Shown: in pieces, positions 6,253 to 6,933 of the stretch
How positions within the stretch are numbered: the first letter of the stretch is position 1
Layout: the number at the start of each line of letters is the position of its first letter
Source: Alphaproteobacteria bacterium
GTDB taxonomy: Bacteria > Pseudomonadota > Alphaproteobacteria > Micavibrionales > UBA1664
Assembly (NCBI GenBank): GCA_018969935.1
Contig: JAGWXJ010000097.1
Location: forward strand, 1-6,933
Direction: 5' to 3'
DNA length: 6,933 nucleotides
Notes under the pieces: generated by a model
What the model was told of the DNA's origin: nothing
The model's input: the letters and a program-made list of their open reading frames with translations, nothing else
The model's database searches: none
Program-made: the position numbers and the translations under genes

Positions 6253-6281
6253 TACAAAGTCATACAACGTCCTGTTTTTCT

Positions 6282-6933
6282 ATGAAAAATCAAATGCGCT
6301 TTCCGTTGCTCGGTGCTGTCTTTATGGCGGCCGCTTTGTGCTTTCCGGCCCACGGCTTTGCGGAAACGCTGCAGGATGCCGTGCAAGAGGCTATCACTAC
6401 GCACCCGTCCATTCTGGCGGCCAAAGAAGCGGCAGGCGCCTCGGCTGAAAACGTGCGTGAGCAACGTTCGGCCTACTTCCCCGAGATTTCGGCAAGTGTT
6501 AGTGGCGGGCGCCTGTATTCTGACAGTTCGACTACTCGAGGCCTCAGCGTTACGCGCGGTACCGGTTATTCCTATATGGGCGAGGGCAGTGCCACGCTGA
6601 CCCAGCGTATTTACGATTTTGGCGAAACCGGTAATAAGGTTGATGCGGCCAAGGCCCGCGAAACAGCCGCCGGCAGTGTTGTGATTGGTACCGAGGAGGG
6701 CGTGGCCCTGCGTGCCATTCAGGCTTTTGTAGGCTTGTTGCGCGCCGGTGAAATGAAACAGAAGTCCGAGAAAAACCTCGCTTCCATTTCCGAGTATCGC
6801 GAAAAAATTGCAGTGCAGGTACAGGAAGGCGGATCGGACGAGGCGGAGCTGAATCGCGCCGACGACTTCCTTCTGCTGGCAAAGAACGCCGCGACCGAAT
6901 TTGATGGCCAGTACCAGCAGGCCCTTGCCGATT
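6282..6933 (+). CDS. TolC-family outer-membrane efflux / type I secretion protein, N-terminal part (3' truncated by window edge)
   Basis: TolC-type proteins form trimeric outer-membrane channels with long periplasmic helical barrels, serving RND efflux pumps or type I secretion systems. The frame stays open for 217 codons to the right edge; full family members are about 430-500 residues. Residues 1-27 form a signal peptide (MKNQMRF, a hydrophobic core with LLGAVFMAAALC, likely cut after GFA before Glu28). The mature part begins with the family pattern ETLQDAVQEAITTHPSILAA (28-47), followed by a helix to about 63, YFPEISASVSGG (65-76) as the first beta strand, and LTQRIYDFGETGNKV (106-120), the typical second strand leading into the next helix. 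The rest is alpha-helical with VQEGGSDEAELNRADDFLLL (180-199), where relatives carry a G-x-x-S/D motif. No Shine-Dalgarno sequence is seen before ATG 6282; ATG 6294 is an alternative. The partner transporter is not in the window, so the transport role is open. Confidence 0.92.
   Translation, partial: MKNQMRFPLLGAVFMAAALCFPAHGFAETLQDAVQEAITTHPSILAAKEAAGASAENVREQRSAYFPEISASVSGGRLYSDSSTTRGLSVTRGTGYSYMGEGSATLTQRIYDFGETGNKVDAAKARETAAGSVVIGTEEGVALRAIQAFVGLLRAGEMKQKSEKNLASISEYREKIAVQVQEGGSDEAELNRADDFLLLAKNAATEFDGQYQQALAD

Noticed and set aside
6229..6254. TAAACA-N17-TAGAAC on the minus strand as a pntAA promoter
   Set aside because: Each hexamer matches only 4 of 6 consensus positions, it would leave a leader of nearly 90 bases, and other equally weak pairs exist in the same AT-rich region.
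1..6933. Search for a novel system: CRISPR, mobile element, toxin-antitoxin, defence island, RNA gene
   Set aside because: No direct repeats, terminal inverted repeats, transposase or nuclease motifs, or tRNA/rRNA-like segments were seen. The window is densely filled with housekeeping and metabolic genes.

Overview
The window looks like ordinary chromosomal housekeeping DNA from an alphaproteobacterium. The main evidence is the proton-translocating transhydrogenase encoded as three separate genes (pntAA, pntAB, pntB). Subunit lengths (about 383, 139 and 464 residues) and motifs resemble the Rhodospirillum rubrum enzyme rather than the two-gene E. coli form. GC content looks moderate (roughly mid-50s percent, estimated by eye), which is low for Rhodospirillales. 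The lineage below class level cannot be settled from this window.

Layout. Positions 2-1273 (+) hold the C-terminal 423 codons of the NAD-dependent DNA ligase ligA; its N-terminus lies off the left edge. Everything from 1270 to 6133 is on the minus strand. Reading in transcription order (right to left), there is pntAA (GTG start at 6133), pntAB, pntB, and an alpha/beta-hydrolase of the monoacylglycerol lipase/lysophospholipase type whose GTG start shares a base with the pntB stop. Next come an unrecognised 190-residue soluble protein with a plausible promoter of its own, and a 72-residue helical protein whose stop codon overlaps the ligA stop in a CTAG palindrome. A 148-bp divergent intergenic region (6134-6281) separates pntAA from a plus-strand TolC-family outer-membrane protein gene (6282 to the right edge, truncated), which starts with a clear signal peptide.

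How the genes work together. The four-gene block pntAA-pntAB-pntB-hydrolase is packed tightly enough (gaps of 22 and 2 bp, then a 1-bp overlap) to be one operon. The transhydrogenase uses the proton-motive force to drive hydride transfer from NADH to NADP+, supplying NADPH. The hydrolase would be co-expressed and may act in lipid turnover, but that link is inferred from position only. ligA, the two small hypothetical genes and the TolC gene are probably separate transcription units.

No mobile element, CRISPR array, RNA gene or defence-like system was found. No stretch longer than about 150 bp lacks a gene. The points most worth a second look are the hydrolase attached to the pnt operon with Glu at the usual catalytic Asp position, the overlapping CTAG stops, an inverted repeat in the pntAA/tolC divergent region, and the unassigned 190-residue protein.
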